Origin: Flavobacterium ranwuense | Lineage (GTDB): Bacteria > Bacteroidota > Bacteroidia > Flavobacteriales > Flavobacteriaceae | Reading direction: 5' to 3' | DNA: 64,000 bases | Assembly: GCF_004349315.1 (NCBI RefSeq) | Contig: NZ_SMLH01000010.1 | Coordinates: 1 to 64,000 of the forward strand | Part shown: positions 10,613 through 19,731 of the stretch, piece by piece | How positions within the stretch are numbered: the first letter of the stretch is position 1 | Layout of the letters: each line of letters opens with the position of its first letter | Notes under the pieces: generated by a model | Told to the model about the DNA's origin: nothing | What the model saw: only the letters and a program-made list of their open reading frames with translations | Database searches by the model: none | Program-made: the position numbers and the translations under genes

Positions 10613-10897
10613 ATGTTAGATAAAAAGTACTACGTAAACGGACAAATTGCCCATGAGTTAGTTGGGGACCAATTGACTTATTTTTTCAAAAATGGAAAAG
10701 TAAAAGCAAAAGGCACTTTTATCAATGGACTGATGGAAGGAGAGTGGCTGTTTTATCGGGAGACCGGGCAACTTTGGCAAATTGGAAATTTCAAAAATAG
10801 CAAGAAAAACGGTTCTTTTATTCGGTATGACAGAAACGACGAAGTAGAATATCAAGAGACTTTTGAAAACGATAAAATCATTAAAAACAAAAAATGA
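10613..10897 (+). CDS. MORN-repeat (YwqK-like) small protein
   Basis: 94 residues with three or four MORN-type repeats: YYVNGQIAHE, YFFKNGKVKAKGTFINGLMEG, LFYRETGQLWQIGNFKNSKKNG and IRYDRNDEVEYQETFEND. These repeats occur in Bacteroidota proteins of unknown role, some named antitoxin YwqK-like by similarity. No signal peptide. The stop codon overlaps the next gene's ATG by 4 bp, so the two are probably translated together. Specific function not known. Confidence 0.75.
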   Translation: MLDKKYYVNGQIAHELVGDQLTYFFKNGKVKAKGTFINGLMEGEWLFYRETGQLWQIGNFKNSKKNGSFIRYDRNDEVEYQETFENDKIIKNKK

Positions 10898-11433
10898 ACA
10901 CCATAATCCTCAAAACGGAACGATTAATTCTAAGGCCAATTACACTATTGGATTTAGATTATATTCACGAATTGCATTCTTTGAAAGAAACGGATGAATT
11001 CAATACGTTAGGAATTCCGGCAACTATCGAAGAAACAAAACTACTTTTAGAAAAGTGGATTTTTGAAAATAACAAAACGCTTACGACCCATTTTACTTTT
11101 GCGGTCGAATTGAATACTGGAAATCAAATTATTGGATTAATTGGAATCAATTTGGGGAAAGTAAAATATAAAAATGCCGAAGTTTGGTTTAAACTCCATA
11201 AAGACCATTGGAACAAAGGCTACGCAACGGAATCTTTGAAAGAAATACTTCGTTTTGGTTTCAATGAACTTAATCTTCATCGGATTGAAGCGGGTTGTGC
11301 GTTGGGAAACATTGGTTCTATCAATGTTTTGGAAAAAACGGGAATGACAAGAGAAGCCCACTCCCGAAAATTATTGCCCTTATCATCCGGCTGGTCCGAT
11401 AATTACGGTTACGCTATTTTAGCAACCGATTAA
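10894..11433 (+). CDS. GNAT family N-acetyltransferase (RimJ/RimL-like)
   Basis: 179 residues. Starts LKTERLILRPITLLDLDYI, the RimJ/RimL-type opening. The acetyl-CoA pyrophosphate-binding segment is KDHWNKGYATESLKEILRFGF near residues 105-125, and LHRIEAGCALGNIGSINVLEKTGM gives the C-terminal half of the fold. These enzymes acetylate protein N-termini or small molecules; the substrate cannot be read from sequence. The 4-bp overlap with the MORN-like gene indicates a two-gene unit. Confidence 0.85.
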   Translation: MNTIILKTERLILRPITLLDLDYIHELHSLKETDEFNTLGIPATIEETKLLLEKWIFENNKTLTTHFTFAVELNTGNQIIGLIGINLGKVKYKNAEVWFKLHKDHWNKGYATESLKEILRFGFNELNLHRIEAGCALGNIGSINVLEKTGMTREAHSRKLLPLSSGWSDNYGYAILATD

Positions 11434-11466
11434 TCATTCGCTCATGCTAAAAAAAGTAACTTTTAT

Positions 11467-11949
11467 ATGATCCCAAGAATTGAAACGCTACCTGAGAAAA
11501 AGTTTGTTGGTAGACGAATAACACTTTCGTTATCCAATAATAAAACAGCAGAACTTTGGAAAAGCTTTATGCCAAGGCGAAAGGAAATCCAAAATAGTAT
11601 TGGTACCGATTTGTATTCCATGCAAAAATACGATGCTTCGTATTTTAATACTTTCAATCCAAATGCTGAATTCGAAAAATGGGCAGCCGTTGCTGTTACT
11701 GATTTCAATGAAATTCCAGAGGCAATGGAACCGATTACTTTGACTGGAGGATTGTATGCCGTTTTTATTCATAAAGGAGATGCATCGACAGCTTCAAAAA
11801 CATTTCAGTATATTTTTGAAACTTGGTTACCCAACTCTGAATATATTTTGGATGATAGAATGCATTTTGAATTATTGGGAGAAAAATACAAGAATAACGA
11901 TCCCAGTTCTGAAGAGGAAATTTGGATTCCAATCCAACTCAAAAAATAA
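11467..11949 (+). CDS. GyrI-like / AraC effector-binding domain protein (intact copy)
   Basis: 160 residues, a stand-alone GyrI-like effector-binding domain. Features include IETLPEKKFVGRRI at the start, AAVAVTDFNEIPEAMEP in the middle and GGLYAVFIHKGDASTASKTF followed by FETWLPNSEY and the acidic end HFELLGEKY...DPSSEEEIWIPI, a pattern shared with integron-associated effector-binding proteins. Such domains bind small hydrophobic compounds. It lies 33 bp after the acetyltransferase gene. A closely related, shortened copy is found at 13031-13396. Confidence 0.82.
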   Translation: MIPRIETLPEKKFVGRRITLSLSNNKTAELWKSFMPRRKEIQNSIGTDLYSMQKYDASYFNTFNPNAEFEKWAAVAVTDFNEIPEAMEPITLTGGLYAVFIHKGDASTASKTFQYIFETWLPNSEYILDDRMHFELLGEKYKNNDPSSEEEIWIPIQLKK

Positions 11950-12277
11950 AACATCTATTTTCGCCACGTCCCGAGGATTCGGTATCACTAATTAGCATGA
12001 ATTTTTTTAATTTCTAAATAAAATTCGTGTGAATTGATTTTGTTAGTTCTTTTATTTGTGTGGATTCATGGTTAATTTTTATTATGATGTGTTTGTGCTG
12101 CAGTTTTGGTCACAAAATCAATGATGAACCCAATACATTTTGAACCATTGCCCTTACTTTATAAAATAAAACAGTATTAAATAATTGGTTTTCAGACATT
12201 AACAATACTATTTCCAGCAAAATTCATAAATTTATTTACTAACTTTATATCTTGTTTCATTAATTAAATTTAAAAAA
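11950..12277. other. Intergenic stretch before the protoglobin gene
   Basis: 328 bp, AT-rich, no convincing ORF, hairpin terminator or repeat. A TAACTTTA sequence about 35 bp before the protoglobin start is a weak match to the -7 promoter consensus. Confidence 0.4.
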
Positions 12278-12856
12278 ATGGAAAAAGACATCAAAGGTTA
12301 TGCCTACGGGCAAGTGGGGCAATCACCTGTAAGCATTGCCGATTTAGAGCTCCTTAAAAAAACGGTATTATTTACAGAAGAAGATGAAAAAAATCTACGT
12401 CTTGCAGGCGAAGTATTAAAAGACCAAACAAATGAGATACTTGACCTTTGGTATGGTTTTGTTGGCGGTAACGAACACCTGGTTCATTATTTTTCTAAAA
12501 ACGGACAGCCCAATATGGACTATCTCACAGCTGTTAGAGCTAGGTTTGAACAATGGATTATGGACTTATGCAACAAACCATATGACCAAACTTGGCTGAA
12601 CTATCAACACGAAATTGCTTTGAGGCATCACAGCAGTAAGAAAAACAAAACGGACAATGTGGACACCGTTCCTATTATCCACTACCGTTATATGGTAGCA
12701 TTTATTTTTCCAATTACTGCAACTATCAAAGGATTTTTAACTAAAAAGGGACACAATATCGAAACTGTGGAAGCAATGTATTCCGCTTGGTTTAAAGCCG
12801 TAACGCTTACTGTAATTCTTTGGACGTATCCTTACATCAACAAAAATGAATTCTGA
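12278..12856 (+). CDS. Single-domain protoglobin
   Basis: 192 residues, close to the 195 of archaeal protoglobin, and with no attached signalling domain. The segment WLNYQHEIALRHH (His111, with His117 and His118 nearby) is the F-helix region; His111 is the likely proximal haem ligand. It is followed by KKNKTDNVDTVPIIHYRY and the C-terminal helices IFPITATIKGFL and AMYSAWFKAVTLTVILW, all characteristic of the family. Protoglobins bind O2, CO and NO and can handle nitrite or carbene-like chemistry in vitro; the cellular role is open. It sits between two related GyrI-like genes, an arrangement that suggests it arrived or was duplicated around as part of the accessory islet. Confidence 0.88.
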   Translation: MEKDIKGYAYGQVGQSPVSIADLELLKKTVLFTEEDEKNLRLAGEVLKDQTNEILDLWYGFVGGNEHLVHYFSKNGQPNMDYLTAVRARFEQWIMDLCNKPYDQTWLNYQHEIALRHHSSKKNKTDNVDTVPIIHYRYMVAFIFPITATIKGFLTKKGHNIETVEAMYSAWFKAVTLTVILWTYPYINKNEF

Positions 12857-13030
12857 TTGAAATCCTATCTCAAAAAAATGGAATAGCCGGATTTTATTTT
12901 TTCTCATCAAAAGATTAATCGGGTTATTCTTTTTCACCTAATACAAAATAAAGACAAAATCTCCCGATTTTAAGCTCCTAATAAGTTAGATTAAATGATC
13001 TTTTAGAAGTGAAAAGCAAAAAACATTTAT

Positions 13031-13396
13031 ATGAATCCCAGAGGTACAGATTTGTATTCCATGCAAAAATATGAAGCTTCGTATTTTAATACTTTTAATC
13101 CCAATACTGAATTCGAAAAATGGGCAGCCGTTGCTGTAACTGATTTCAATGAAATTCCAGAAGCAATGGAACCGATTATTTTGGCTGGAGGATTGTATGC
13201 AGTTTTTGTTCACAAAGGCGATGTATCGACAGCTTCAAAAACATTTCAGCATATTTTTGAAACTTGGTTGCCCAACTCTGAATATGTTTTGGATGGCAGA
13301 TTCCATTTTGAATTATTGGGAGAAAAATACAAGAATAACGATCCCAGTTCCGAAGAGGAAATTTGGATTCCTGATTATTTATCAAAAACACGATAG
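13031..13396 (+). CDS. GyrI-like protein, internally deleted paralogue
   Basis: 121 residues, nearly identical along its length to residues 46-160 of the intact GyrI-like protein at 11467-11949. The first four codons (M-N-P-R) and upstream bases also match that gene's start, then 41 codons (its residues 5-45) are missing and the frame is kept. The lost part is the first strand-helix of the domain, so the fold may be incomplete. The C-terminus differs (PDYLSKTR). It may still be expressed, but function is doubtful. Confidence 0.7.
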   Translation: MNPRGTDLYSMQKYEASYFNTFNPNTEFEKWAAVAVTDFNEIPEAMEPIILAGGLYAVFVHKGDVSTASKTFQHIFETWLPNSEYVLDGRFHFELLGEKYKNNDPSSEEEIWIPDYLSKTR

Positions 13397-13407
13397 TTAT
13401 AAATGAC

Positions 13408-13440
13408 AAAACCACTGCCGGTACAATAAGCAGTGGTTTT
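13408..13440. terminator. Bidirectional terminator between GyrI-like gene and efflux operon
   Basis: A perfect 11-bp stem, AAAACCACTGC (13408-13418) with GCAGTGGTTTT (13430-13440), between converging genes. T-rich arms on both strands allow use in both directions. Confidence 0.8.
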
Positions 13441-13480
13441 GAACAAACAGGAATCAATAATAATTAGTCAAGCAATCTCA

Positions 13481-14881
13481 CTATTGCCAGCCACCGCCAA
13501 GGGCTCTGTACAATTGAATTATGGCTTTATATTGTTGGAATTTATTGTCTATCAAGCTTAGTTCTGCATTCAAAGCATTGTCTTTTACAGTCAAAACTTC
13601 TAAATAATTGGCCAACCCGTACGTCAATAATTCATCCGAATAATCAGTGGCTTTATTCAACGCATCCACTTGTTTTTCTCTAACGGTGAGTTTATACGTT
13701 TCATTATTGTACTGAGCCAAAGCATCCGAAACTTCTTTTCCGGCGGTCAATAACGACTGCTCAAACTGAAGATAAGCTTTTTCCTGATTGGCTTTTGCAA
13801 TTTCAAACTTCGTTTTAATTTGTCTTTGATTAAAAATAGGCTGAGTCAATCCCGTAATCACGTTTGCAAAAATCGAATTGACACTAAACCATTCTTTCAA
13901 ATCAATACTTTGAAGTCCACCGGTAGCAGTAAGTTTTAATATTGGATAAAAATTACTTTTGGCCACATTAGTCTGTTCAAAATTTGAAATCAAGTTGTAT
14001 TCCGCTGCGATTACGTCAGGTCTGTTTCGTAACAAAGTTGCAGGAACACCAAGCGTAATTGTAGGTTGCATGGATTGTGACTCAAAAGTGTTTCTTTCAA
14101 TTTTTGCAGAACCTTCACCCATGAGAATACTCATGGTATTTTCAAGAATGATGATGCTATTTTTTAAATCGGCAATGATAATTTCGGTACCATATTTTTG
14201 AGCTTCGGTTTGCTTCACGCCAACTTCGGTTACATTACCGGCATCTTTTAATGCAATAATAGTTTCGATACTTTGGTTTCTGTTAACCAACGTTTTCTCT
14301 GCTAGTTTTATTTGCGCATCAACCGAAAGTAATTGATAATACGTTGCTGCAATGTTAGCAATCAATTGCGTTTTTACCGCTTGCTTTGCAGCTGTTGTTT
14401 GCAGATAAGCGGCATTTGCAGCACGCTTGTTGCTTCTTATTTTCCCCCAAATATCAGCTTCCCACGAAAGACTTCCAGTCAACTGATATTGATTGGTGCT
14501 TCTGTCTTGCAACAGAGCACCAAACTGACTGTTTTTAGAAAGCTGTTGATGTGTCCAATCGGCACCTGCAGAAAGAGTGGGGAAGTACCCCGCTTTTCCT
14601 TGTTTCATAGTTGCTTCTGCCGCTGCAATATTTTGCATGGCAATTTTGATATCAAGGTTATTTTCTAACCCTTTTTTGATATAACCCTGTAAAAGCGGAT
14701 CCGTGAAAACGTTTTCCCAAGCCACATTGGCAAGTGAAATGGTATCAGTTGAAATGATTTCATTTCGGTATGAATTTTCCGTTTTTAATTCCGGTCGTTT
14801 GTAATCTTTGGCTACAAAACAGGATTGCATTACCATTGCTGTTACAACAAGTACTGCTATTTTATTTAAGTTATTCTTCAT
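13481..14881 (-). CDS. RND efflux outer-membrane factor (TolC/OprM-type lipoprotein)
   Basis: 466 residues. Lipoprotein signal MKNNLNKIAVLVVTAMVMQSC with Cys21, then DYKRPEL as in NodT/OprM-type channels. Two copies of the outer-membrane efflux repeat follow, with long helical stretches (IAAAEATMKQGKAGYFPTL; LRNRPDVIAAEYNLISNFEQT, the usual repeat boundary) and a final DNKFQQYKAIIQLYRALGGGW. It forms the trimeric exit duct of a tripartite pump. Its start overlaps the end of the RND gene by 11 bp, so it is the last gene of the operon. Confidence 0.95.
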   Translation of the reverse strand: MKNNLNKIAVLVVTAMVMQSCFVAKDYKRPELKTENSYRNEIISTDTISLANVAWENVFTDPLLQGYIKKGLENNLDIKIAMQNIAAAEATMKQGKAGYFPTLSAGADWTHQQLSKNSQFGALLQDRSTNQYQLTGSLSWEADIWGKIRSNKRAANAAYLQTTAAKQAVKTQLIANIAATYYQLLSVDAQIKLAEKTLVNRNQSIETIIALKDAGNVTEVGVKQTEAQKYGTEIIIADLKNSIIILENTMSILMGEGSAKIERNTFESQSMQPTITLGVPATLLRNRPDVIAAEYNLISNFEQTNVAKSNFYPILKLTATGGLQSIDLKEWFSVNSIFANVITGLTQPIFNQRQIKTKFEIAKANQEKAYLQFEQSLLTAGKEVSDALAQYNNETYKLTVREKQVDALNKATDYSDELLTYGLANYLEVLTVKDNALNAELSLIDNKFQQYKAIIQLYRALGGGWQ

Positions 14882-17800
14882 TTTCTTCGTTTAAAAGTAT
14901 AACATCAGATTCTTTTTCTCCGAATGGTTTTCCAGTAATTCTTTCCTGTAATCCTTGGAAGATGATGAACAAAATAGGGATTACAAATACCCCTAAAATT
15001 GTTCCAACTAACATTCCGCCAACTGCTCCCATACCGATAGAACGATTACCAACAGCTCCAACACCAGTAGCCAAAGCCAAAGGTAACAGACCAAATATGA
15101 AGGCCAATGAGGTCATTAAAATAGGACGTAAACGTGCTTTTGCTCCTTCAATAGCGGCTTGTGTAATATCCATTCCTTGTCGTCGTCGCTGGATAGCAAA
15201 CTCAACTATCAGAATGGCATTTTTCGCTAATAGTCCTATAAGCATTATCAGTGCAACCTGGAAATAAATATTGTTTTCCAATCCTGCCAATTTCACAAAA
15301 CCAATCGCTCCGGCAATACCCACAGGTAGTGAAAGCAATACCGATAATGGAACTAAATAACTTTCATACTGTGCACTTAATAAGAAATAAACAAATATTA
15401 AACTTAGTAAGAACACCCAAATTGCTTGAGTTCCAGCCAGAATTTCTTCACGGGTCATCCCCGAGAATTCATAACTATACGTCTTTGGTAAATGCTTTTC
15501 GGCAACTTCCTGAATGGCCTTAATGGCATCGCCAGTACTGTAACCTGGATTTGCTTTTCCGTTTACGTTTACCGCTTTCAACATATTAAATCGGGCAACA
15601 GCTTCAGGTCCGTAGATTCTTTTTAAATCTATAAACTGGCTAATTGCAACTTGTTGTCCGGCAGCATTTTTCACATAAATATTATTGATGGAAGCTTCGG
15701 TCGCTCTATCAGACGGTTTTGCCTGAATCATCACACGGTATTGTTTACCAAATTTATTAAAATCCGTGGTATACAATCCTCCATAATAGCCTTGCATCGT
15801 ATTGAAAATATCCGAAATTGATACTCCGGCATCTTTGGCTCTTTCCACATTAATATCCATTTGGAATTGTGGGAACGTTGGATTAAAATTGGTCTGCGCA
15901 TATTGAATTTCGGGTCTTTTCATTAATTCTCCCAAAAATTCATTACTCACTTTACTCACTGTAGCCCAATCATCATCACCTTTATCTTGGATTTTTAATT
16001 CGAAACCATCAGCTGAACCAAAACCCTGAACACTTGGAGGTGTAAAAAACAAGGCTCTTGCATCTTTGAAGTGAGCGGTTCTTCCGAACAACTCTTTCAC
16101 CACTGCATCTACTGATTGATTGGCTTCCTTACGGTATTTCCAGTCTTTCAATTTGATTACTGTAAAGGCATAAGAACCTCCATTTACACTATTCAATAAA
16201 CTGAAACCTACAACACTCATTCTGGCTTCAACAATATCCATTGAACCTAAAATAGTATCCAATTCTTTTACTGCTTTTTGAGTTTTCTCCAATGTCGTTC
16301 CTGGAGGAAGTGTTAAATCGGCCATGATAATTCCGCGGTCCTCATTTGGAATAAATCCGGAAGGCGTCGTTTGGAATAATATAAAAGTGATTCCAGAAAA
16401 TACGATTAAAGCAACCACTATAATCCATTTTTTTCTTGCCAAGAATCCCAGAGACTTAACATATCTATTATTCATTCGATCAAAACTGGTATTGAAAGCC
16501 AAGAAAAATCGATCTTTCAAATTTGCATTATGATGATCAGAATCTGCATGTGGTTTTAAGAATAAGGCACACAATGCAGGGCTCAGCGTCAAAGCATTAA
16601 TTGCAGAAATTAAAATCGCAATTGCCAATGTAATAGCAAACTGCTGGTAAAATACTCCCGAAGGTCCACTCAAGAACGACACCGGGATAAATACTGCGGC
16701 CATTACCATTGTGATGGAAATAATCGCACCTGTGATTTCACTCATTGCTGAGATGGTTGCTTCTTTTCCTGATTTTGCTCCTTCATCTAGTTTGGCGTGC
16801 ACCGCCTCGACGACGACAATGGCATCATCGACGACAATCCCAATGGCGAGAATCATAGCGAACAAAGTCAACATATTGATAGAGAATCCAAATAATTGCA
16901 GGAAGAAAAATGTACCTACAATAGCCACCGGAACTGCAATCGCAGGAATTAAAGTAGAACGAAAATCTTGCAAGAAGATGTATACTACAATAAATACCAG
17001 AATAAAAGCTTCAATTAATGTTGTGATTACTTTATCGATAGAAGCATCCAGAAATGTTTTGGTATTAAATGGAATTACATAGTCAACTCCTTTTGGGAAG
17101 TCTGGTTTTGTATCTTCCAAGATGGTCATTACTTCTTCAATAATATCTTGTGCGTTTGAACCTGAAGTTTGAAATACTCCAACAGCAACACCTTGTTTAC
17201 CCATTGCGATATTCTTGGTTCCATAATTGAAACCTCCCAATTCTACAGTGGCAACATCTTTCAGGTGAAGGAAATTTCCATTTCCGGTAGATTTTATAAC
17301 AATGTTTTCGTAATCTTTTATTTCAGAAAGTCGTCCTTTATATTTGATTACATATTCATAAACACCTTCGGCATTTTCACCAAATTTCCCTGGAGCAGCT
17401 TCTACATTTTGTTCTTGTAAAGCAGCTTGAATTTCTTTTGGAGAAACATTATACGTAGCCATTTTTGCAGGATCTATCCAAATTCGCATCGAGTAATCTT
17501 TGGCTCCAAAAACATTAACTTGTCCAACACCTTTTACACGTTGTAATTTTGGTACTAGATTTATTTTGGCGTAATTCTGGATATAAGTCTCGTCAAAGTC
17601 TTTGTTATTGGAATATAAAGCAAAGAACATCAAGGCACTAGTCTGGCTTTTCAGGGTTGTAACTCCTGTTTGTACCACTGCTTGAGGCAATTTACTGATA
17701 GCACGGGCAACTTTGTTTTGAACGTTTACCGCAGCAATATCCGGGTCAACACCAAGTTCAAAATAAACGGAGATTTTAGCAGAACCATCATTTGCTGCAG

Positions 17801-18041
17801 AGGAAGTCATGTATGTCATTCCTTCCACACCATTGATTTCTTCTTCCAATGGAATCACGACACTATTCAATACAGTTTCTGCATTTGCTCCGGTATACAT
17901 AGCACTGACTTGAACTGTTGGAGGTGCGATTTCGGGGTATTGTTCAATAGGTAATGACATCAATCCCAAAACCCCCAAAATGGTTATTAGAATCGAAATT
18001 ACAGTCGAAAGAACAGGTCTTTCAATAAAAGTTTTTAGCAT
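14871..18041 (-). CDS. RND family inner-membrane multidrug transporter (HAE1/AcrB-like)
   Basis: 1056 residues, the usual length. The proton-relay residues are present: Asp405-Asp406 in GIVVDDAIVVVEA and Lys940 in LLAKNAILIVEF. Starts MLKTFIERPVLSTVISILITILG, typical of HAE1 pumps. The protein drives drug/proton antiport in the inner membrane; substrates are likely hydrophobic or amphiphilic compounds but are not determined by sequence. An 11-bp gap separates it from the membrane fusion gene and its stop overlaps the outer-membrane factor gene. The full operon order is regulator, fusion protein, pump, channel. Confidence 0.96.
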   Translation of the reverse strand: MLKTFIERPVLSTVISILITILGVLGLMSLPIEQYPEIAPPTVQVSAMYTGANAETVLNSVVIPLEEEINGVEGMTYMTSSAANDGSAKISVYFELGVDPDIAAVNVQNKVARAISKLPQAVVQTGVTTLKSQTSALMFFALYSNNKDFDETYIQNYAKINLVPKLQRVKGVGQVNVFGAKDYSMRIWIDPAKMATYNVSPKEIQAALQEQNVEAAPGKFGENAEGVYEYVIKYKGRLSEIKDYENIVIKSTGNGNFLHLKDVATVELGGFNYGTKNIAMGKQGVAVGVFQTSGSNAQDIIEEVMTILEDTKPDFPKGVDYVIPFNTKTFLDASIDKVITTLIEAFILVFIVVYIFLQDFRSTLIPAIAVPVAIVGTFFFLQLFGFSINMLTLFAMILAIGIVVDDAIVVVEAVHAKLDEGAKSGKEATISAMSEITGAIISITMVMAAVFIPVSFLSGPSGVFYQQFAITLAIAILISAINALTLSPALCALFLKPHADSDHHNANLKDRFFLAFNTSFDRMNNRYVKSLGFLARKKWIIVVALIVFSGITFILFQTTPSGFIPNEDRGIIMADLTLPPGTTLEKTQKAVKELDTILGSMDIVEARMSVVGFSLLNSVNGGSYAFTVIKLKDWKYRKEANQSVDAVVKELFGRTAHFKDARALFFTPPSVQGFGSADGFELKIQDKGDDDWATVSKVSNEFLGELMKRPEIQYAQTNFNPTFPQFQMDINVERAKDAGVSISDIFNTMQGYYGGLYTTDFNKFGKQYRVMIQAKPSDRATEASINNIYVKNAAGQQVAISQFIDLKRIYGPEAVARFNMLKAVNVNGKANPGYSTGDAIKAIQEVAEKHLPKTYSYEFSGMTREEILAGTQAIWVFLLSLIFVYFLLSAQYESYLVPLSVLLSLPVGIAGAIGFVKLAGLENNIYFQVALIMLIGLLAKNAILIVEFAIQRRRQGMDITQAAIEGAKARLRPILMTSLAFIFGLLPLALATGVGAVGNRSIGMGAVGGMLVGTILGVFVIPILFIIFQGLQERITGKPFGEKESDVILLNEENEE

Positions 18042-18052
18042 CTTGTGAATTA

Positions 18053-19168
18053 TTATTTAGCTGGAGTTGATGTTGCTGTTAGTTGAATTTCATTTTTTGT
18101 TTGTTGAGGAACAATTACGATATCATCTTTTAATTTTGATGCGCCTTCAATTACCACAACATCGCCTTCCACAAGACCTTCTGTTACAATGAAATTCAAA
18201 TCAGATGTTCCGTTTGTAGTAACAATTCTGGATTTTACCTTATTTCCTTGACCTACAACATAAATCAGTTGTTTTCCTTGTACTTCAAAAACGGCATTTT
18301 GGGGAACCAGAATTACTTCTTTTTGAATAATTGGTAAACGGATAATCCCGCTGCTACCGCTTCTTAGTACTCCTTCAGGATTTTTAAATTCTGCTCTGAA
18401 CTGCGTAGTTCCTGTTGTTGGATTTACCAGACCGTTGATTGTTGCGATTTTTCCTTTTTGATCGTATTCGGAATTGTCAACTAAAAGCATGGAAACTTCT
18501 GGAGCCGCCTTTAATTTTTGTGCAGTTGTTGCCCCTTTGAAAGTCTTATTAAAAAGCAGCAATTGTTTTTCATTCATCGAAAAATAAGCACGAACAATTT
18601 TTGTGTCAGAAACCGTGGTCAGCGGCATTTCGCTGGTTGAACTCACTAAACTTCCTTCGCGGAAAGGCAAACTTCCGATAACTCCATTTACGGGAGAAAC
18701 GATAGTTCCAAAACCAATGTTTGCAGCAATACTACCATATGCACTTCTGGCCTGAGCTAATTTTGCTTTAGCAGTTTCTAGCTGAACATTACTGATTATT
18801 TTTCTGTCTACTAAAGGTTTTAATCGGTCAACTTCAACCTGAGCTGCTTTCACCATTGCTTTTGCAGCTGAGGCATCTTGGTTTAAAGTTTGTGTTTCTA
18901 ATTTGAAAAGCAATTGTCCTTTTCTCACAAGCTGACCTTCATCAACATAGATTTTTTGGATAAATCCATTTACTTTTGGACGGATTTCTACATTTTGCTG
19001 CCCTTCAAGGTTGGCGGTATATTCTTGATAAACAATTGCATCTTGTAAGGTAACAGTTTGAACTGGAAAAGGAGCAGCCACTATAGAAGGCATTTGCTGT
19101 TCTTCTTTTTTGCCACATGATGCTAAAATTAGCAAAACAAATATTGAAAATATTGAAAGTTTTCTCAT
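18053..19168 (-). CDS. RND efflux periplasmic adaptor (membrane fusion protein)
   Basis: 371 residues. Lipoprotein signal ending LLILASC (Cys18), then the HlyD/AcrA order: barrel-sandwich half VEIRPKVNGFIQKIYVDEGQ, helical hairpin residues ~100-145, second lipoyl half GTIVSPVNGVIGSLPFREGS, beta-barrel and membrane-proximal domains ending VIEGASKLKDDIVIV. It bridges the inner-membrane pump and the outer-membrane channel. It follows the regulator gene by 28 bp and is co-transcribed. Confidence 0.95.
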   Translation of the reverse strand: MRKLSIFSIFVLLILASCGKKEEQQMPSIVAAPFPVQTVTLQDAIVYQEYTANLEGQQNVEIRPKVNGFIQKIYVDEGQLVRKGQLLFKLETQTLNQDASAAKAMVKAAQVEVDRLKPLVDRKIISNVQLETAKAKLAQARSAYGSIAANIGFGTIVSPVNGVIGSLPFREGSLVSSTSEMPLTTVSDTKIVRAYFSMNEKQLLLFNKTFKGATTAQKLKAAPEVSMLLVDNSEYDQKGKIATINGLVNPTTGTTQFRAEFKNPEGVLRSGSSGIIRLPIIQKEVILVPQNAVFEVQGKQLIYVVGQGNKVKSRIVTTNGTSDLNFIVTEGLVEGDVVVIEGASKLKDDIVIVPQQTKNEIQLTATSTPAK

Positions 19169-19196
19169 TTTTATAATTGGGTTTTTGGATTTATAT

Positions 19197-19685
19197 TTAG
19201 GTGTTATTTCTTTCTATTTCTTTGAATTTTTCGATCGTTTTCATCAAAAGTTCTTCCACTTCGCAAACATGGGATTTATAGGCTTTGACATTTTCCATAT
19301 TGCATTGTTCTTCAGCACACGAGACTGTTTTCTCTCTGTAAATGATTAATTTGTCTATTATTTTTTTTTCAAAATCAAGTATTTTGATATAATTTGTCAA
19401 TCTTTCACTGAATGGAGAAGGCTTGAAATATTTTTTTCGGTCACCGGATAAAGTGTAGTAATTTATTTTATCCATTTTTAGAAGCAGATTCAAGTTGGTT
19501 GAAATAGAGCTTTTACTGGCACCCAGTTTTTCGACTATTTGTTCAAAAGTTAATCCGGTCTTGCAGCCATCAATTATAAGTAATGCAAGAATTCTGGAAC
19601 ATAATGGCGGTATATTGTATAGTAACTCAAAATGAATTCCGAACATTTCGATAAGTTCTTCTCTCTCTTTTTGTATTGCAGCCAT
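19197..19685 (-). CDS. GbsR/MarR-family transcriptional regulator of the efflux operon
   Basis: 162 residues. A winged helix-turn-helix occupies about residues 27-85, with the recognition helix in KLGASKSSISTNLNLLLKMDKI and the wing in YTLSGDRKKYFKPS, as in GbsR-type MarR proteins. The C-terminal half is helical and carries Cys residues (VSCAEEQCNME, SHVCEVEE), which might sense thiol reagents (inference only). First gene of the operon; a palindrome lies directly at its promoter, pointing to autorepression relieved by an effector. Confidence 0.88.
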   Translation of the reverse strand: MAAIQKEREELIEMFGIHFELLYNIPPLCSRILALLIIDGCKTGLTFEQIVEKLGASKSSISTNLNLLLKMDKINYYTLSGDRKKYFKPSPFSERLTNYIKILDFEKKIIDKLIIYREKTVSCAEEQCNMENVKAYKSHVCEVEELLMKTIEKFKEIERNNT

Positions 19686-19696
19686 GATTTTTTTTG

Positions 19697-19704
19697 CAAA
19701 ATTA
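19697..19704 (-). promoter_or_regulatory. Promoter -7 box of the efflux operon
   Basis: TAATTTTG on the minus strand, a TAnnTTTG match 11 bp before the regulator's ATG, so the 5' leader must be very short. Confidence 0.6.
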
Positions 19705-19707
19705 CAG

Positions 19708-19731
19708 TTAGTTCGAAATTTACCGAACTAA
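19708..19731. promoter_or_regulatory. Probable operator of the GbsR/MarR-type regulator
   Basis: TTAGTTCG (19708-19715) and CGAACTAA (19724-19731) form an 8-bp inverted repeat with an 8-bp spacer, 3 bp upstream of the -7 box. A further half-site CGAACTTA (19733-19740) follows, and GTTAGTTCG occurs again at 19845-19853. Binding here would block the promoter. Confidence 0.65.

Noticed and set aside
11530..11772. Minus-strand ORFs opposite both GyrI-like genes (also 12986-13213)
   Set aside because: They appear in both copies only because the copies are duplicates; no signal or domain is seen.
16711..17082. 123-codon plus-strand ORF in the RND pump gene
   Set aside because: Antisense shadow of the conserved pump; composition mirrors transmembrane codons.
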